A stretch of DNA of 64,000 nucleotides from Tubulanus polymorphus. Its lineage: Eukaryota > Nemertea > Palaeonemertea > Tubulaniformes > Tubulanidae. The translations under genes and the position numbers were made by a program. Numbering within the stretch: the stretch's first letter is position 1; the number at the start of each line of letters is the position of its first letter. The notes under the pieces are model-generated. The model had not been told where the DNA came from. It saw nothing but the letters and a program-made list of their open reading frames with translations, and searched no databases. The stretch is taken from contig NC_134030.1 of the NCBI RefSeq assembly GCF_964204645.1, forward strand, positions 7,066,278 to 7,130,277, given 5' to 3'. Shown here piece after piece: positions 14,262 to 26,773 of the stretch.

Positions 14262-14993
14262 CACCCATAGCACGAAAGAGGCCAGGACTCAGGAACTGTA
14301 TACTGTTAACTGTAATCACCCCCATTCGAATATCATCATATAAGCTAGATTTGGAAGTTAAGTCGAATCATATTTGAAAAATCCGGTTGCACGGTTCTAG
14401 ATTTTCACGTTTTAAGTTCGATCCGAAGGCCTAAATTCAACTCTACGCGAAAAGCCTGTTTTGTGGGTACCTTAAATATTAGACCGTCGAACCGGAAAAT
14501 TAAACTGCCCTATAAGAGTGAAGGATGGTCTCCCTGTTTCGTGTTGTATTATTTGATTTTGTTGGTAGAGATGTTCACGATTGCTCGTAATTATTAAGAC
14601 GGTCGGTTAACATGGAATGTTTCTAGATATATCATATCATGGTCAAGAGCACCCCGCGAACACGAGATGCATTCTATTGTCCGCAATTGAAGTTTCTCTC
14701 GCGTTATAAGTAGCTACCAGGTTAGTACGTCGTTCTCCTATAGTCTCTACATGGATCCTCGCAGCTATCTTGTCCTCGTCACATATCTACAAAGCTTTGT
14801 CTCTAGTACACATCCTTATTTGACCTTTCTAAGACAGAAGTGCAATATGAAATCTTGGAGGACAAGAAATCTGAGTTTCAATTCACTTAAAAGCTCACGA
14901 ACAACACGCTACTAACATATTTGTAAAATATTTAATAGTGTTCTGACCAAATGATACCGGTACAATCTATTTAGATAGGCAAAGGTAAAAAGA

Positions 14994-14999
14994 AATAAA
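14994..14999 (+). terminator. Polyadenylation signal AATAAA, nAChR gene
   Basis: A canonical AATAAA about 730 bases after the receptor stop codon, in an AT-rich stretch. If used, the transcript ends about 100 bases before the presumed end of the convergent Rh gene transcript. Confidence 0.45.
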
Positions 15000-15149
15000 G
15001 TAATTCAAAATCTATATCGTCGTTATTTTTCGTCATGGTAGCTAAAAGATGGCTTGTTGAATTGGTTTTGTTCCTATATATATGTATATAACATGGCTCT
15101 AAAGAATTCAGAGGATATAAAACGTATCTTAGTTAAAAACAAATAAGAT

Positions 15150-15155
15150 TTTATT
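15150..15155 (-). terminator. Polyadenylation signal AATAAA (minus strand), Rh gene
   Basis: TTTATT on the plus strand reads AATAAA on the minus strand, about 455 bases downstream of the Rh stop codon. It makes a plausible 3' end for the minus-strand gene, placed tail to tail with the nAChR gene. Confidence 0.4.
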
Positions 15156-15608
15156 ATCATATATAGTGTTATGATACCTCTTAAAACATAAATATTACCG
15201 ACTATATATAGACTGGTATCTTGGTATCTCTGTCATATAAAGTTAATTTCTCTCAAAGCTGCCTTCTCCACCCCATCCACATAGTTAAGAAATTATTCGT
15301 TTCAACCCCTCTATCACTGATCGTTAGTAATATTTATCCGATAATCACAAACTATTCATGAATATCACAGTGTAGCAAAACATTAATAGCACAATAAATA
15401 ACAAGTTTCATTAGGATAATCGTTTCCATATTAAACAAGTTAAAAAATACAAAATGAACAAAAAGTTATAAGGCAGCAATCGAATATACGTGTAGTGAAA
15501 AATTGAAAAAAAACTATTGCATCGACAAAATACACTCACAAATATCAGTAAAACACGCGTAATACTGTGACCGTGTTGCGTCGTTCAAAGGAAATTCCCG
15601 ATACAACT

Positions 15609-18600
15609 TTAAGAAGTGAATGATGTTGTGCTCGTATCTGCCATTGCCATGTTGACAATACCAACAGATTGGTCAAGGTTGTTGCTATCTGCCAAGTTGG
15701 ATTTCTTTGCGTACAGGTTTTCGATGACGGTTTGCGCTGACTCGTCTTTATCCTCGACGATGTAAGGTAAGGCTTCCTCTTCGGGAACTTCCCAGTAGTT
15801 ATCATCGTCAAACAGATCGTGCGACTTCGGTGCGTCCCAGATTGATATCTTCAAAATGAATCCTGAAAGAAAAACACGGTTCAACGTTACATCTCTAGTA
15901 ACACTACTGCACGTAGTGGTTGAGTTCTTGTTTTTAATAGAACACGCATGAAGGAATCGTGATTAATCGCTGTTATGAATATTTCGAGCATCGATTCCCA
16001 AACAGCTGGACGACTACGCCAGGCAGAACAGTGTATCTTTCCAGTTATTTCTTACATTCTTTCAATAACTGACCTTGCTGTTAACCTATTCCCTGGGCCC
16101 GGTTTTATAGACTGGTATTACCTTTTACCCGGGGGCTAACTCAATTGATAATGTTAGCCCCGGGTTAAATATAATACCGGCCTATAAAACCAGTCCCTGG
16201 GCCTCAAGTTATCACCAGTCTTTAAGATAAGGATTCTACGTGTTCCAAATATTTACCTGTAATTGCCCCTCCAACCAGCGCCATGCCCAATGTCATGCCC
16301 AGAGTAGCCAGCTGGAATAAAGCCTGCTGGGCGGCAGTTCGACCAAGTCCTGGATCAACTGATAATGTTTTCTGTAGCTCAGCCAATTCGGTGGAATTTT
16401 TAACGGGTGCCATTGCCGGGAATATTTGATATAAACTGGAATATCAAAAGTTAATACTGCCTTTGAGATTGATGCGAACGAAATGAATTTTGATAAATAT
16501 TCTTAATTTCGAGTATTGCAATAAAAACTGTAAGACAAGAGTACTAAACGCCTGCCCTGGGATAAAATCGCAATACCTCTTTCCATATTGTGTTTCAGTA
16601 GCCTGTGAAGTCACGATGATGCCGACAATTCCAGCTAGAATACCCGGCATTCCATGTAAATTGTTCACTCCACATGTGTCGTGTACTTTGATCTTTTTGG
16701 TCATACAAGGCTAAAAATAGTTTTTCAAAATCCATGTTATCGGATATATTTATTTATGCATATTGTATAAACAGAAAAATATTTGATAACCTCGTTTTCT
16801 TCTTTTAATTCCAAATTCTTACCGTTAAAAATCTATAGCCAAGGACGGACAGGACTGCGGCCCCGGAACCGACAATAAGAGCTCCGAACGGAGTGATCAT
16901 GAGATCGGCACTAGTACCAATAGCGACGCCACCGGCCAACGTGGCATTCTGTATATGTACCTAGGATTCAGTGTCAAAGTATTAGTTCATCTGTCATTCT
17001 AGCTGAATTATATATCATTTACAAATTATACAATCCATTATGATAGATACAAAATTGATTTAGAAAAATCGTAACGGCCAACAACGGCGCATCAAGGAAA
17101 ATGTGTTGCTTTCTTAAGAAAAAAAGAGAAAAAACGAAATAGAGATAAAGTGAATACGTCGCTCCATTGCAAGCATTCAACCGATGAAGACATCAAGATA
17201 CGAATCCCCGCAAAGAAGAGTGGAAAGTCGACGCTCACCATATCAAATTTTTCTTTATTTGACGCGTTGGAGACAGCAAATGTGACCACGCAACAAGCCG
17301 CCAGTGATATGTACGTGTTGATGATAGCACGCGTTCTTTCGTCGCCAGTAGCCAAGGCTGCGTTGAAACTGGGCCAGAACATCCACAGGAAGATCGATCC
17401 TAAAACAGTTTGAAATTCATATTTGCTTTTCGAATCCGTGTAAAAGTGCAGGATTGAATAATGCCCGTTAATTTCTGTTCATCTTAACATAGATTTATAA
17501 TATATAATACTAGTCAACTTAAATGTGGTTAATCTGGTTAAATGCTGATTATGTCCAAGCAGGACCTCAGTATTGTACATCATATTTGTATATTGTACCA
17601 TCATACAAAAGATAAACCTTTTGCATAAGAACAAAATGTGGTTGATCAGTCTTACCTATCATTGCAAAAAGATCGGAGTGGTAAACCGATCCTTCCTTTC
17701 TAGATGATACAATGTCATCTGTATACAACACTCTGGCAACTGCCAAACCAAAGTATGCTCCGAACGTGTGGACAATCATTGAACCTCCGATATCTACTGG
17801 CTGTAAAGCAATTAGATAGATTATTCATATTTCTCACACTAGAGACCGCTTAACGAGATTTTTATCATGAAATGTGTATTAAGTAAGAGTTTATATGCAT
17901 ATTCTATTTCTAAAAGTTTTCAACATTATCCTGAGCCAATAATATTGTCAACAAGGTGACTCAACGACGCCAACGATTAACTATGAAATATTGCTCTTGA
18001 AAGATGAAACTACTTACCATCAGATAATTTACAGCTACCCACTCATTGACAGCAAATATCGGTATTTCAAGCATGCACATAATTACCAGTTGTAGCGGGC
18101 TTGTTTTACCTAAAACAGCTCCAAACGATATCAAAACGGCTGCTGCTGAGAAATCTGCCGTAATCAACCTAAAAACGACACGTAAAAACTCAATGGTATC
18201 TTGATCCCTTTTTCCATAAACATCATAACGTATGATTATTTAGAATTTCTACATTCAGTGTATTAGTATTTGATACGTATTAACCTCGGAACACGTTTCA
18301 ACTTGCCGGTCGTCTCTAGAGAAGACTCCAGAACCTAGTTGGTCTTAAGAAACGAATTTTTGTTCAATGGAATCTAAAATATTCTTATGTGTTTAGTGCA
18401 AAATACCATATGTTGGAGCAAGAAGTATAGCATTGTTTTTTGTATTCTTATTTGTTTATCTATATATCTATATTTTCAAAAGATTTGCAGAGCAAGCTGA
18501 GTAAAACCATATACACTTAGAGAAGTCTGGCAAAACGTACGATGTTTGACCGATAAGAATCTTCCCGTCGTGTAAATGAAAGAAACCATGGATAAGCATA

Positions 18601-20521
18601 AACCACTGAATACAGATGGCGCTGATGAGGAAATTATAACCCATACTGCTGAAACCGTATTTCTTCAAAAACGTCATCAGAAATCCGAAACCGACAAAGA
18701 TCATGACGTGTACGTCTTGGAACACTGAAAATAAGAAATGTTACACACTTTCAATGCGTACAAAATCCATAACTTAATGAAAAGATTCTATTTAAAACCT
18801 GTCTTATGAGGGCATCAGGATTTATTTCTCAAACACACGTCATATTCAACAATACTCATTCGATAAAGCTTTGTACGAGTTCTTTAATCCGTCAGTCTTT
18901 TATTCTACTTTGATTTACTAGTCCTTCGAAGATGACACTAATGTCAAGGGAAATCTCTTGTATTCGTAGTCGGTTCTTCCACGAAATGCAATGTTGTCTT
19001 TCACAAATTGTACTATGTAATTTATCATTGCAGAAAAATTTGAAATTTGAATGTTTGAAGTGGAACAAATACAACTGTAACTCATATACTAGTTACTTTT
19101 CAATTCAATGTTGGCACTCGTGTGTGCATTAAGAAGTTATTTGATGTGAGACCAAGTGGTGAATATTCCGAGACAATAATTCTGATAAAGTAAAATAAAG
19201 CACTTTTTCGGGCCAATTCCCTGTCAACGTGCGACTTAGCTTATCAAGATTGACGGACATTGTTCGTATAAAGTTATAAAGCCGAAAATTTTTACGGATC
19301 TTCTCACGCATGACTTATCTCTTAATTCAATTTTCTCTTGGGTGAAGCATTAAGCACCTTGTCGCACAATGACCGTGGAAGAAATGAAGGAATTAATGTC
19401 AATCAGTATATTAATGATATAGTAATATTTGTTTGCAACGTTAATCTAGAAAAAAGAACGATCGTATTCTAATTGCGATGTAGTGACATAGTATTAATTG
19501 GGAAACTCTGAAGTACTTTACTTGTCAAATTTCATATCATATTTCTCAAGAATGATTTTTGATTCAGGGACTTTATTCATAATGTAATTTTCACATCTTA
19601 AAGCTATTTTTCTTAAAGTTTCGGCCACGTTATAAAACTGCACACAGGCATAGAGAAATTCTGTCGGGCAATACGAGGACATTTTTGAATCGCAGCAAAA
19701 TCATAAATTAAACATTGGTCGTCAAGGGAGGGAACCGCTGGAAGGAAGAATGGATTGTTTGGGTCAAATTGAACTCTGACATCATCTACGTGTTATCGAT
19801 TCGAATTATCGACTGCTTTGTATTTGTTTATTCAGTTATACAGTCGGCAGACGGATATTCTATTTGACCACGAATTGATTATCATCAACGTCCATGTATC
19901 GCATATGTACGTAATTAACTTATGTTGCGTCTATATAGGATGTCGTTAAAAATCATTATCCGGACAACATATATCGTTCATCGAACGTGGATACCATTCA
20001 TCGATTAGCTAAGCTTATGTAAAATAACTGCCGTAGCAATATCAATGATGATTATTAACATGTGCTTCTAATCATGTTTTTGCTACAGGTTTGTAGACGA
20101 ATTTAACATGTGTCGCCACCCATTACATATACAATCGGCGCACCAATGATTTCTGTCTGGATTGGTAACGAACGGTGACATGTATACAAAAAACGTAATT
20201 TTCTTTCCTTAGAAAAATATTTGTTTGATAAAGTTCGAAACGAAGAATATCTTTCATCTAAATAAAAAATCTCTATGTGAATTTTCTCGTTTAGGAAACC
20301 TGTTTATAGTAATATTCATTGAACTGTTTTGATAAAAATCATTGCTATTGCTTACTTGGATAATACTGCACTTTTTCAGTCGGTGTTCCAGTATCATTGT
20401 TGTTCGACGGATCCTTGGCATTTGCTTCTTTATCGTAGTCGACAAAAATGGCAAACAACACGATGAATAAAATCTCGATGGCGATCAAAATCAGCGACAA
20501 TTTTCCTCGTCTCCAAGCCAT
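15609..20521 (-). CDS. Rh glycoprotein-type ammonium/ammonia channel
   Basis: Integral membrane ammonia channel of the Amt/Rh family, as used in epithelial nitrogen excretion. Nine minus-strand exons: 20356-20521, 18541-18724, 18018-18168, 17656-17800, 17239-17399, 16823-16960, 16577-16710, 16257-16435, 15609-15862. They sum to 1512 bases, 503 residues, with every phase closing, and match the length of vertebrate RhBG/RhCG. Visible landmarks: N-terminal first helix then an N-glycosylation site (NNDT) in the first outer loop; [27 protein letters not shown]; the first pore histidine in [14 protein letters not shown] (H178); FLWMFWPSF; and the second pore histidine in [11 protein letters not shown] (H334). 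The C-terminal tail has NYWEVPEEE, like the YWE(V/M)PE of Rh tails. Nothing is missing. The subtype (RhA/B/C or an invertebrate Rh) is not resolved. Confidence 0.96.
16091..16203. repeat. Palindromic inverted-repeat element in Rh intron 8
   Basis: Arms 16091-16140 and 16153-16203 are near-complete reverse complements: CCCTGGGCC with GGCCCAGGG, TATAGACTGG with CCGGCCTATA, and ACCCGGGGGCTAAC with GTTAGCCCCGGGT. They flank a 12-base AT-rich loop. The element is about 113 bp, non-coding, with MITE/foldback character. A short related motif (GGTTTTATAGACC) occurs near 38246, which suggests a dispersed family. Confidence 0.7.
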
Positions 20522-20626
20522 GATGTAAGAGGAGTAACAGTACTGTTAGTTCTGACTGTGGTGGATCGAATTGTGCACTGTGCGCGCTCACATGAGGTGG
20601 TCTCAGATCGACACCCTACTGTGAAT

Positions 20627-20636
20627 CAAATATATG
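20627..20636 (-). promoter_or_regulatory. TATA-like element upstream of the Rh gene
   Basis: The minus strand reads CATATATTTG about 105-115 bases before the Rh ATG, the right distance for a core promoter with a short 5' leader. It rests on motif and position only; no other promoter signal is distinctive. Confidence 0.28.
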
Positions 20637-21889
20637 GGGTCGTGTTCCGAGCGCGCCTTTCAATGAACGTGAACCACGACGGGTGTTTATACCTACGTTA
20701 CCCCGGTTATTATTCATTATAAGATGTTTTTTTCTCGCCTTTGTAAGAGAATTTAAAGAATTTTAAGTACAACACTTTACAGTACCCGAAATATGTCAAA
20801 AATGTACAAATTACGAGGCAGAATTCCTTAGTCAAATTCCATTATTCCCAGAAAATATTTATGAGGTAGACGTCTATCAAAACAAAAAAGGGTTTAGCTT
20901 GAATTTCCACGTTGTTTCTTTGATCAGGGTTCAAATTCACGAGTCAAGCCGCTACTTATCTACTTCTTAATTCAAATGATTATGGAACTGTTTTAAAATG
21001 GTTATCCTTTTTTGCAGTACTTATTCCAGCCGGTCCCCACCTTTTAAAATTTTTGATTTTATGGCTCTGGAATATCTTAAATTGGCCAAACCTAGTCATT
21101 GAATATAAGATATTGCATTAAGAAAGTGGAATCAGATAGAATTGCCATGCTAAAAAATATTTCCAGGGGTCTAGAAGCTTCGTTAGCATGAACGGCCGCG
21201 ATGCAACTATCTCTACTAGGAAACGTAACGGTGCGCGTAATATGAATGGAATTGTTTTGTGCGATAAACAGCACGCCAGGTAGGCGGTGCTCCAGTATGT
21301 TCTGGAATATGTACGAAATCCGAAATCTCAATATTTTAGTTTTAGAGATTTAGAGTTAAACATTAAGCAGTGCTCAATGCGAAATACAAATACCAATAAA
21401 GGTTTTTGTAGATTTCTAGAAAATCCCCCAGACCAGTATTCTTGTTTTTTACTTGTGGCCATGTGGGCCGTGATGAATGAAGGTTAAAAATTCTTTGGGG
21501 GGGGGGGGGGGTGACGACGGGCAAGGTCTAGTTAGGCTACTTACTAACTGAAGTTAAACTTCAAGTAGATGAGTAGATAGATCGATCACAGTGTCCAAAC
21601 AAAAGGTACCACCCAAAGAAGAAGTGTTGCGTCACTGCTCTGTGTACTGTACTGTATGTAGGCCTGTGAGGAAGGCCCTCCGCTCCAGCGCCTATCCGTG
21701 ACAAGCTCTGTGGGTTGTGGCTAGGATCTATTATCGGATAAGTCCCTGTTTGACAACCGACATAATATGAAAAGTGATTAAATTTTGAGGGAAATCATAC
21801 ATATTTCCACTTTCAACCGAATTGTTCTTGTAGCCGAAGTTGTGAAGCCTGAAGGTCAATAGAAAGACTAAGAGCAGAAACAAAGCGCG
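20637..21889. other. Intergenic region between divergent Rh and HINFP genes
   Basis: The region lies between the 5' ends of two divergent genes, so it should hold both promoters. No gene is seen. It contains an uninterrupted run of 15 G at 21497-21511, a natural site for polymerase slippage or assembly error. No clear TATA or initiator was found for HINFP, as expected for a housekeeping promoter. Confidence 0.5.
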
Positions 21890-24800
21890 ATGTCCCGAAA
21901 GTATTGCTTGAATAAGAAGAACTGCGAAGAATATCTGATGTTGCCTTGTGAGTGGGATGACTGCGGCGAAATATATTATAAAATGTCCGAATTTTTACAA
22001 CACATGAAAATTCACATCGGGGAAGTTGTAACTAGACGACATCTCGGAGAAGAAGGTAGGGCTACCGCTATGAATAGAGGAAAGATCATGTGAGGTTTTG
22101 ATTGCTGTACCGGTAAGGTCTTCTTGGATGATCCAGGGACCTGTTCTTATAGTCTAGCACCTAGCCATTATTTCTCGATTGGTAGGAATCCATCTTTGTT
22201 TTTGTTTTTTGGCTTTACGTCGCTTGGATCTTGGTTTCCCAAGACTAACCCTATTAGATTATTCTTTAACCTCATGATGGGAACAGCCCTTGAAGTGTTG
22301 CCCGCACGCTGTAAGTAGCCAGCAGGACTCGAACCCACTTGTCACTCAGCACTGATAGTAGATGCAACGGCATCACGCCTTATCTCACTGAGCTACTGAG
22401 GCCGCTTAGATCTGGTATTCAGACCGAGGCTTCTTACAAAATCTGAAATCCTGATCATATCCTTGACCCTTCAGCAAAAACTACCTGATTAAATTGAGAT
22501 ATCCTCAGTGGAGGCTCTTTCCTCTCAAGAAGTTCCTTGCGCCACTAATCACCAGTTTCAAGAAAACAGTAAGAATTTCCTGATTTTCCCTGTGAGGAAA
22601 AATTATTTGGTAAAATCCTGATCCGAAAAACTCTGTTTAAACTGTTCATTTCACGACTGACATTTCAGAAACGTCGAAGTGTTTATGGAGAGAATGTGAG
22701 TACCACTCGGTGAGGACAGTCGATGACATCATTCGGCATATATCGTTCCACGCGTTTCACGTGAAAATCAAATGTCGAGGCGCGAATATGATTCTGAAAG
22801 CTCAGGTGCAGCCGTGTAAAATGGACAATCAATGTCGTAGTTTGATTCCGGAATTACCTGAGCAACTGATATGCGGTTGGACATACTGCGGTGTAAGTTG
22901 TGAATTCAGGGTGGCCACTTTTATTCGACTTTTTCCCTGACTATTCCTTGGCATGTTCGTTGTTTTTCTTGACTCGATCTGAGACATAGAAGATGGAAAC
23001 TGTCCGATTTCATGTCGCATGATCTAGCAATCTCATCAAATTTCCTTGAGTTTTCCCTTATTTTTAGCTTTTTTTTACAAAATTTCTCTGACTATTCCCA
23101 CAAGAGAAATTTCCCTGGCTTTTCCCTGATTTCTAGGTCCACCTTGGCCACCTTGGATTTCGCGATCAATTTGTGTCATTCGTAACAGAGATAAAAAACC
23201 TTCATGACCTTCATTCATCTCGTTTTTTAAGATAACGGAGAACTGTCCAGAAACGTTTTATCGACACGTTGAACTTCATGCCGTTAACTTCACATATGTC
23301 AAGGGTGAACCAGTTAAATGTGAATGGGAAGGTAGGTTGGTCATTACTTGTTATGATATAATGATTTATCAGTTATTACAAACCAAGAGTAGTTCCTCTG
23401 TACTTAACAATTTTTAGTAGAGCACTCTTTTTTAGAAAAAGTATAAAAAATATTTTTTTCCGCTTTTGGGAAAATGTATATCATACAAGGTTTCGAACAT
23501 ATGGATATTTAAGGAAATTCGCGGCTGTTCCTCTTTAATGAAGACAGTGATTTTTGAAGTCTTAGAAAATGAGACTTCTTTTCATTTTGGCATTTATCAA
23601 AATTGTTGTCTGCATGTCGTCACCTAGAACAGTTTATAGAGCAGTTAAGTGTTGTCTGGAGGCTCTACTACACCAAGTATATTCGTCAATTGCCAAAGTT
23701 GAGTTCTTTAAGGTGCATTTGTGAGGAAGACGGCCGAATATGTTTTGTTTACATATTTTCAAGGTTGCGAAGCCATACTGCCGACCAAGTTCAAACTAAA
23801 AGACCATTTAAGGACGCATACGCAGGAGAAGCTAGTCGCTTGTCCAACTTGTGGCGCTTTGTTTTCGAACAAAACGAAATTGTTGGATCATTTCACCAGA
23901 CAGTTAGACAATCTCAGTTAGTATAATGTAACAAACATCATTTTATTGGTTGGAAAGAAACATGTAGATTGTCGGTTTTACTGAATAGAAATTGCAGGCT
24001 CAGTAGTTCATGACAGATGTTTCTCTTTTTGCATGATTTCAGCTGAATGTTTTCAGTGCTCGTACTGCGATAAAAAGTTCCCGGCTTATCGGTTATTACG
24101 AGATCATCTTCGCCATCACGGTGAGTTAATGTCAGTCATCGTAGCTGCCATGGCAGACGTTTTTAGATAAATTGTATCACTTCTAAAAATTGTTCCGATG
24201 AATATGCTGGCCCCTACAACCGGTGTTAAAATCATATTATGTTATATCATTATTTAACATCAAAAAAGGCTTTAGGCCTATATACAGACTTTGTAATTTT
24301 GATTTTACGAGTAATGACGTAACCAGCGCGAATTTTAGATTAACTTCTTTATGCTGCAACATACCTCTGTAGGTCATCAAAGGAAAATTGAACAAATTGT
24401 TGAAAAAATATCAATGATGTAACATTATGTTTATATTTCAGTTAATCAGTTCAAATGTCCCTACTGCGACATGACATGTCCAAATCAGTCGACTGTTCAA
24501 CATCACATTCAATATCGCCATAGTAACAATCGGCCGTATATTTGTGAAACTTGCCAAAAAACGTGAGTATTTGATATTCTATTCTCTAGCTTCACCAATC
24601 TGAAAACCAGCTAAACTTGCGCAGATTGGGATTATTTAGGAATGTTTAATTCATCCTGTTTATGATGAATTCTAATCAAACGGCATAATTTTCCACACAT
24701 CTTAATATTCAGGGGTCTAATGTACTGCTATCTATCCAGGTTCAAAGCTGTAGGCGACTTGAAAAGACATTGCGAAACACACAATAAAGATCCGGCCTTC

Positions 24801-26628
24801 GAGTGCCACGTAGAAGGCTGCGAGTTCGTCGCTAAGACATACAGTGCAATGGCAAAACATTTCGTAAAACATCAGGTACAGCATTGAGGGTTCGTTTCGA
24901 AGATGTATGGGAGAGACCTGAACTTTACGATACCATTACTCAGAAAATTGTATTTCAGACTTCTGAAAACGCGCGTTATTTGTGTCATGTTTGCGACATG
25001 GTTTTTAAAGAAGGACACATGTTGACGAAACACCTGAAAGCGAAACACAATTTCAAATGGCCGTCTGGACATAAACGATTCAGGTAGCTAGGAAATCACT
25101 ATAATAAACAAGCTTGATAGTACGCTGAAAATCTTGAAGACCGTTAACCATATTCCAAATTTTCTCTTGATAAACCTGCCTTAGAAGAATCACCTCTTAA
25201 AGTCTTAACTGACTCGGTAATGTGTTCATAACTGATAGATGAAGCTATATCAAAAGCTGTACTCCTGTTATTGTGAGATAATTTTTTGTGACAGGTATAA
25301 ATTACATGAAGATGGATACTCACGTCTTCAACTGGTTCGATACGAGAGTATCATTTTAACGCCGACAGCTGATAAAACAGGTCAACAACAACAGCAACAA
25401 CAACAACAACAACAACATGTATCAATGGCTAAACAGGTAAACTGTGAAAGACTAGATGTTAACATGTTTATTGCCTCAATATCTCGTACTGTATTTCTGC
25501 TACCTTTTGCCTCCTTGGTTTATCTCGTTCCTAGTTGATCCTTCTTGTTAAGTGTTCGATCATATTTCAACACTAGCAATTCGATTGGCCCGGTTCCCTT
25601 ATCCTCATTGGCTTCGATTGGCACGGTTCCCTAATCCTCATTGGCTGTCGACATAAACAAATTTAGATATATCCTCCTCAATGCTAATTGGTCAATAATG
25701 TAGAATGGCGCGTGTGTGTAATGTGTATTAGCTCCACTGTCGCTGGATGATCTGCTTCATGGATTAAAATTCTACTTCATTAAACGACGTTATGATTTTA
25801 TAGGTCGACACTGAAAAGAATGCAGCTTTACCGGACAATGAGCAGCAACTACTGCAGCAGCAGCAGCAGACAGGTGCTGGTGATCTGTCTTATAATCTCG
25901 AAATGTTAGGAGACGTTGCACTTTCATGCAATATAAAACCTCCGCAGTACACGACCACTGCCGAACAATATCAACCGATGACACTACCTATGCAAATAGT
26001 TACTCCTTTACCTGAAAACCAGTTCGACAATACGAATTGCGCGGAATATGGAAGCGAAACAATCCACCGGCAAAACGTCGATCCTTTCCCGTGCAAGAAA
26101 GTTCGAATATTCGGCAACGAAATCATATTTCCAGTTCCGCACGAACAATCGATGGGCGATGATTACTGTCGCTCAACCAGCGTTGGTGATAATTACAGTC
26201 CGATTGCCGTCGAATCGACTCAAAATCGGCCGAACGACATTCCGCAAGTTACGAGTCAGGCAGACGATGAAACGATTCATCGCGAGACCGCTGCGTCGAC
26301 GAATAAGTCTAAGAAACGCAAACGAAAATCGATACTCGATTCCAATCTAGCAATTTCGCACAAATCAGAACTGCAAACGGTCGACGATTACATCGTAAAC
26401 TCTGGAATGTTATCTACGACTGAAACTCAGTTAACGCCTCGAACGAACGCGGTGGTATTTGCTCCAAAAACTAAAGAAGGTGTCGGTTCAATCTCTATCC
26501 TCTATCGAGGCCGCTTCGCCTCGAAAATCGCGTCGGAAAGCGTTATCTCCTCAGAAATGCGTCCGCGTCACGAACAGCGCCACGTTGGCGCCGCAGTCGG
26601 ATTCAGATTCGTCGTCGGCCGTCGTTGA
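21890..26628 (+). CDS. HINFP: HINFP, histone H4 transcription factor (C2H2 zinc fingers)
   Basis: Nuclear C2H2 protein that in vertebrates activates replication-dependent histone H4 genes with NPAT. Exons: 21890-22055, 22669-22892, 23232-23331, 23764-23916, 24043-24120, 24442-24562, 24740-24875, 24959-25083, 25295-25436, 25804-26628; all phases close. Recognisable in order: CEWDDCG finger, CLWRECEYHS finger, LICGWTYCG, CEWEG with RTHTQEKLVACPTCG, CSYCDKKF, CPYCDMTC, CETCQKTF, CHVEGCEF, CHVCDMVF, then the family signature KHNFKWPSGHKRFRYKLHED and RLQLVRYES. Two polyQ tracts follow (exon 9, CAA-rich; start of exon 10, CAG-rich), then a lysine/arginine-rich nuclear-localisation-like stretch (KSKKRKRKS). 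The tail is odd: the frame used here ends at 26628, but a more protein-like frame with SDSDSSS and acidic helices runs from about 26435 to 26773 one frame over, so the true C-terminus may be at 26773. Confidence 0.95.
22140..22404 (-). mobile_element. tRNA-derived SINE in HINFP intron 1
   Basis: On the minus strand, from 22404 inward, there is an A-box-like TAGCTCAGTGAGATAAGG and then, about 55 bases on, a B-box-like GGGTTCGAGTCC. This is the internal RNA polymerase III promoter of a tRNA-type head. The head is followed by a non-tRNA body and an A-rich stretch (T-rich on the plus strand near 22197-22210). Loss of pairing in the tRNA arms argues for a SINE rather than a functional tRNA gene. 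The 3' boundary is approximate. Confidence 0.7.
22905..23155. repeat. Repetitive element with GTGGCCAC ends and TTTTCCCTGA repeats, HINFP intron 2
   Basis: The segment starts with GGTGGCCACTTTT (22909) and ends with a GGCCACCTT motif near 23147, a short inverted match. In between, variants of TTTTCCCTGA recur at least four times. The repetitive build and intronic position suggest a mobile or satellite-like element of about 250 bp. No coding sequence is present and the boundaries are approximate. Confidence 0.45.
25582..25647 (+). repeat. 33-bp tandem duplication with ATTGGC motifs, HINFP intron 9
   Basis: Two adjacent 33-base units (25582-25614 and 25615-25647) differ at only a few positions. 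Each contains CGATTGGC and TCATTGGCT, so four ATTGG motifs (CCAAT on the other strand) occur within 66 bases. This could be a simple local duplication. A CCAAT-type regulatory cluster is possible but unsupported. Confidence 0.6.
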
Positions 26629-26773
26629 AGATTTCCTGACGAAATTCAACGACGAGTTGGACTCGACGACGACGTCGCGGAAACGAGATATAGAAACGAT
26701 TCTAAATCCGCAGCATCCGTCTCCTGAGAAGGGCAAAGACTTTTTTACGATGGGCTCACTGGAGTTTTACTAA

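Noticed and set aside
22311-22404. Functional tRNA gene on the minus strand
   Set aside because: Box spacing fits, but the arms do not fold as a cloverleaf and a SINE body follows.
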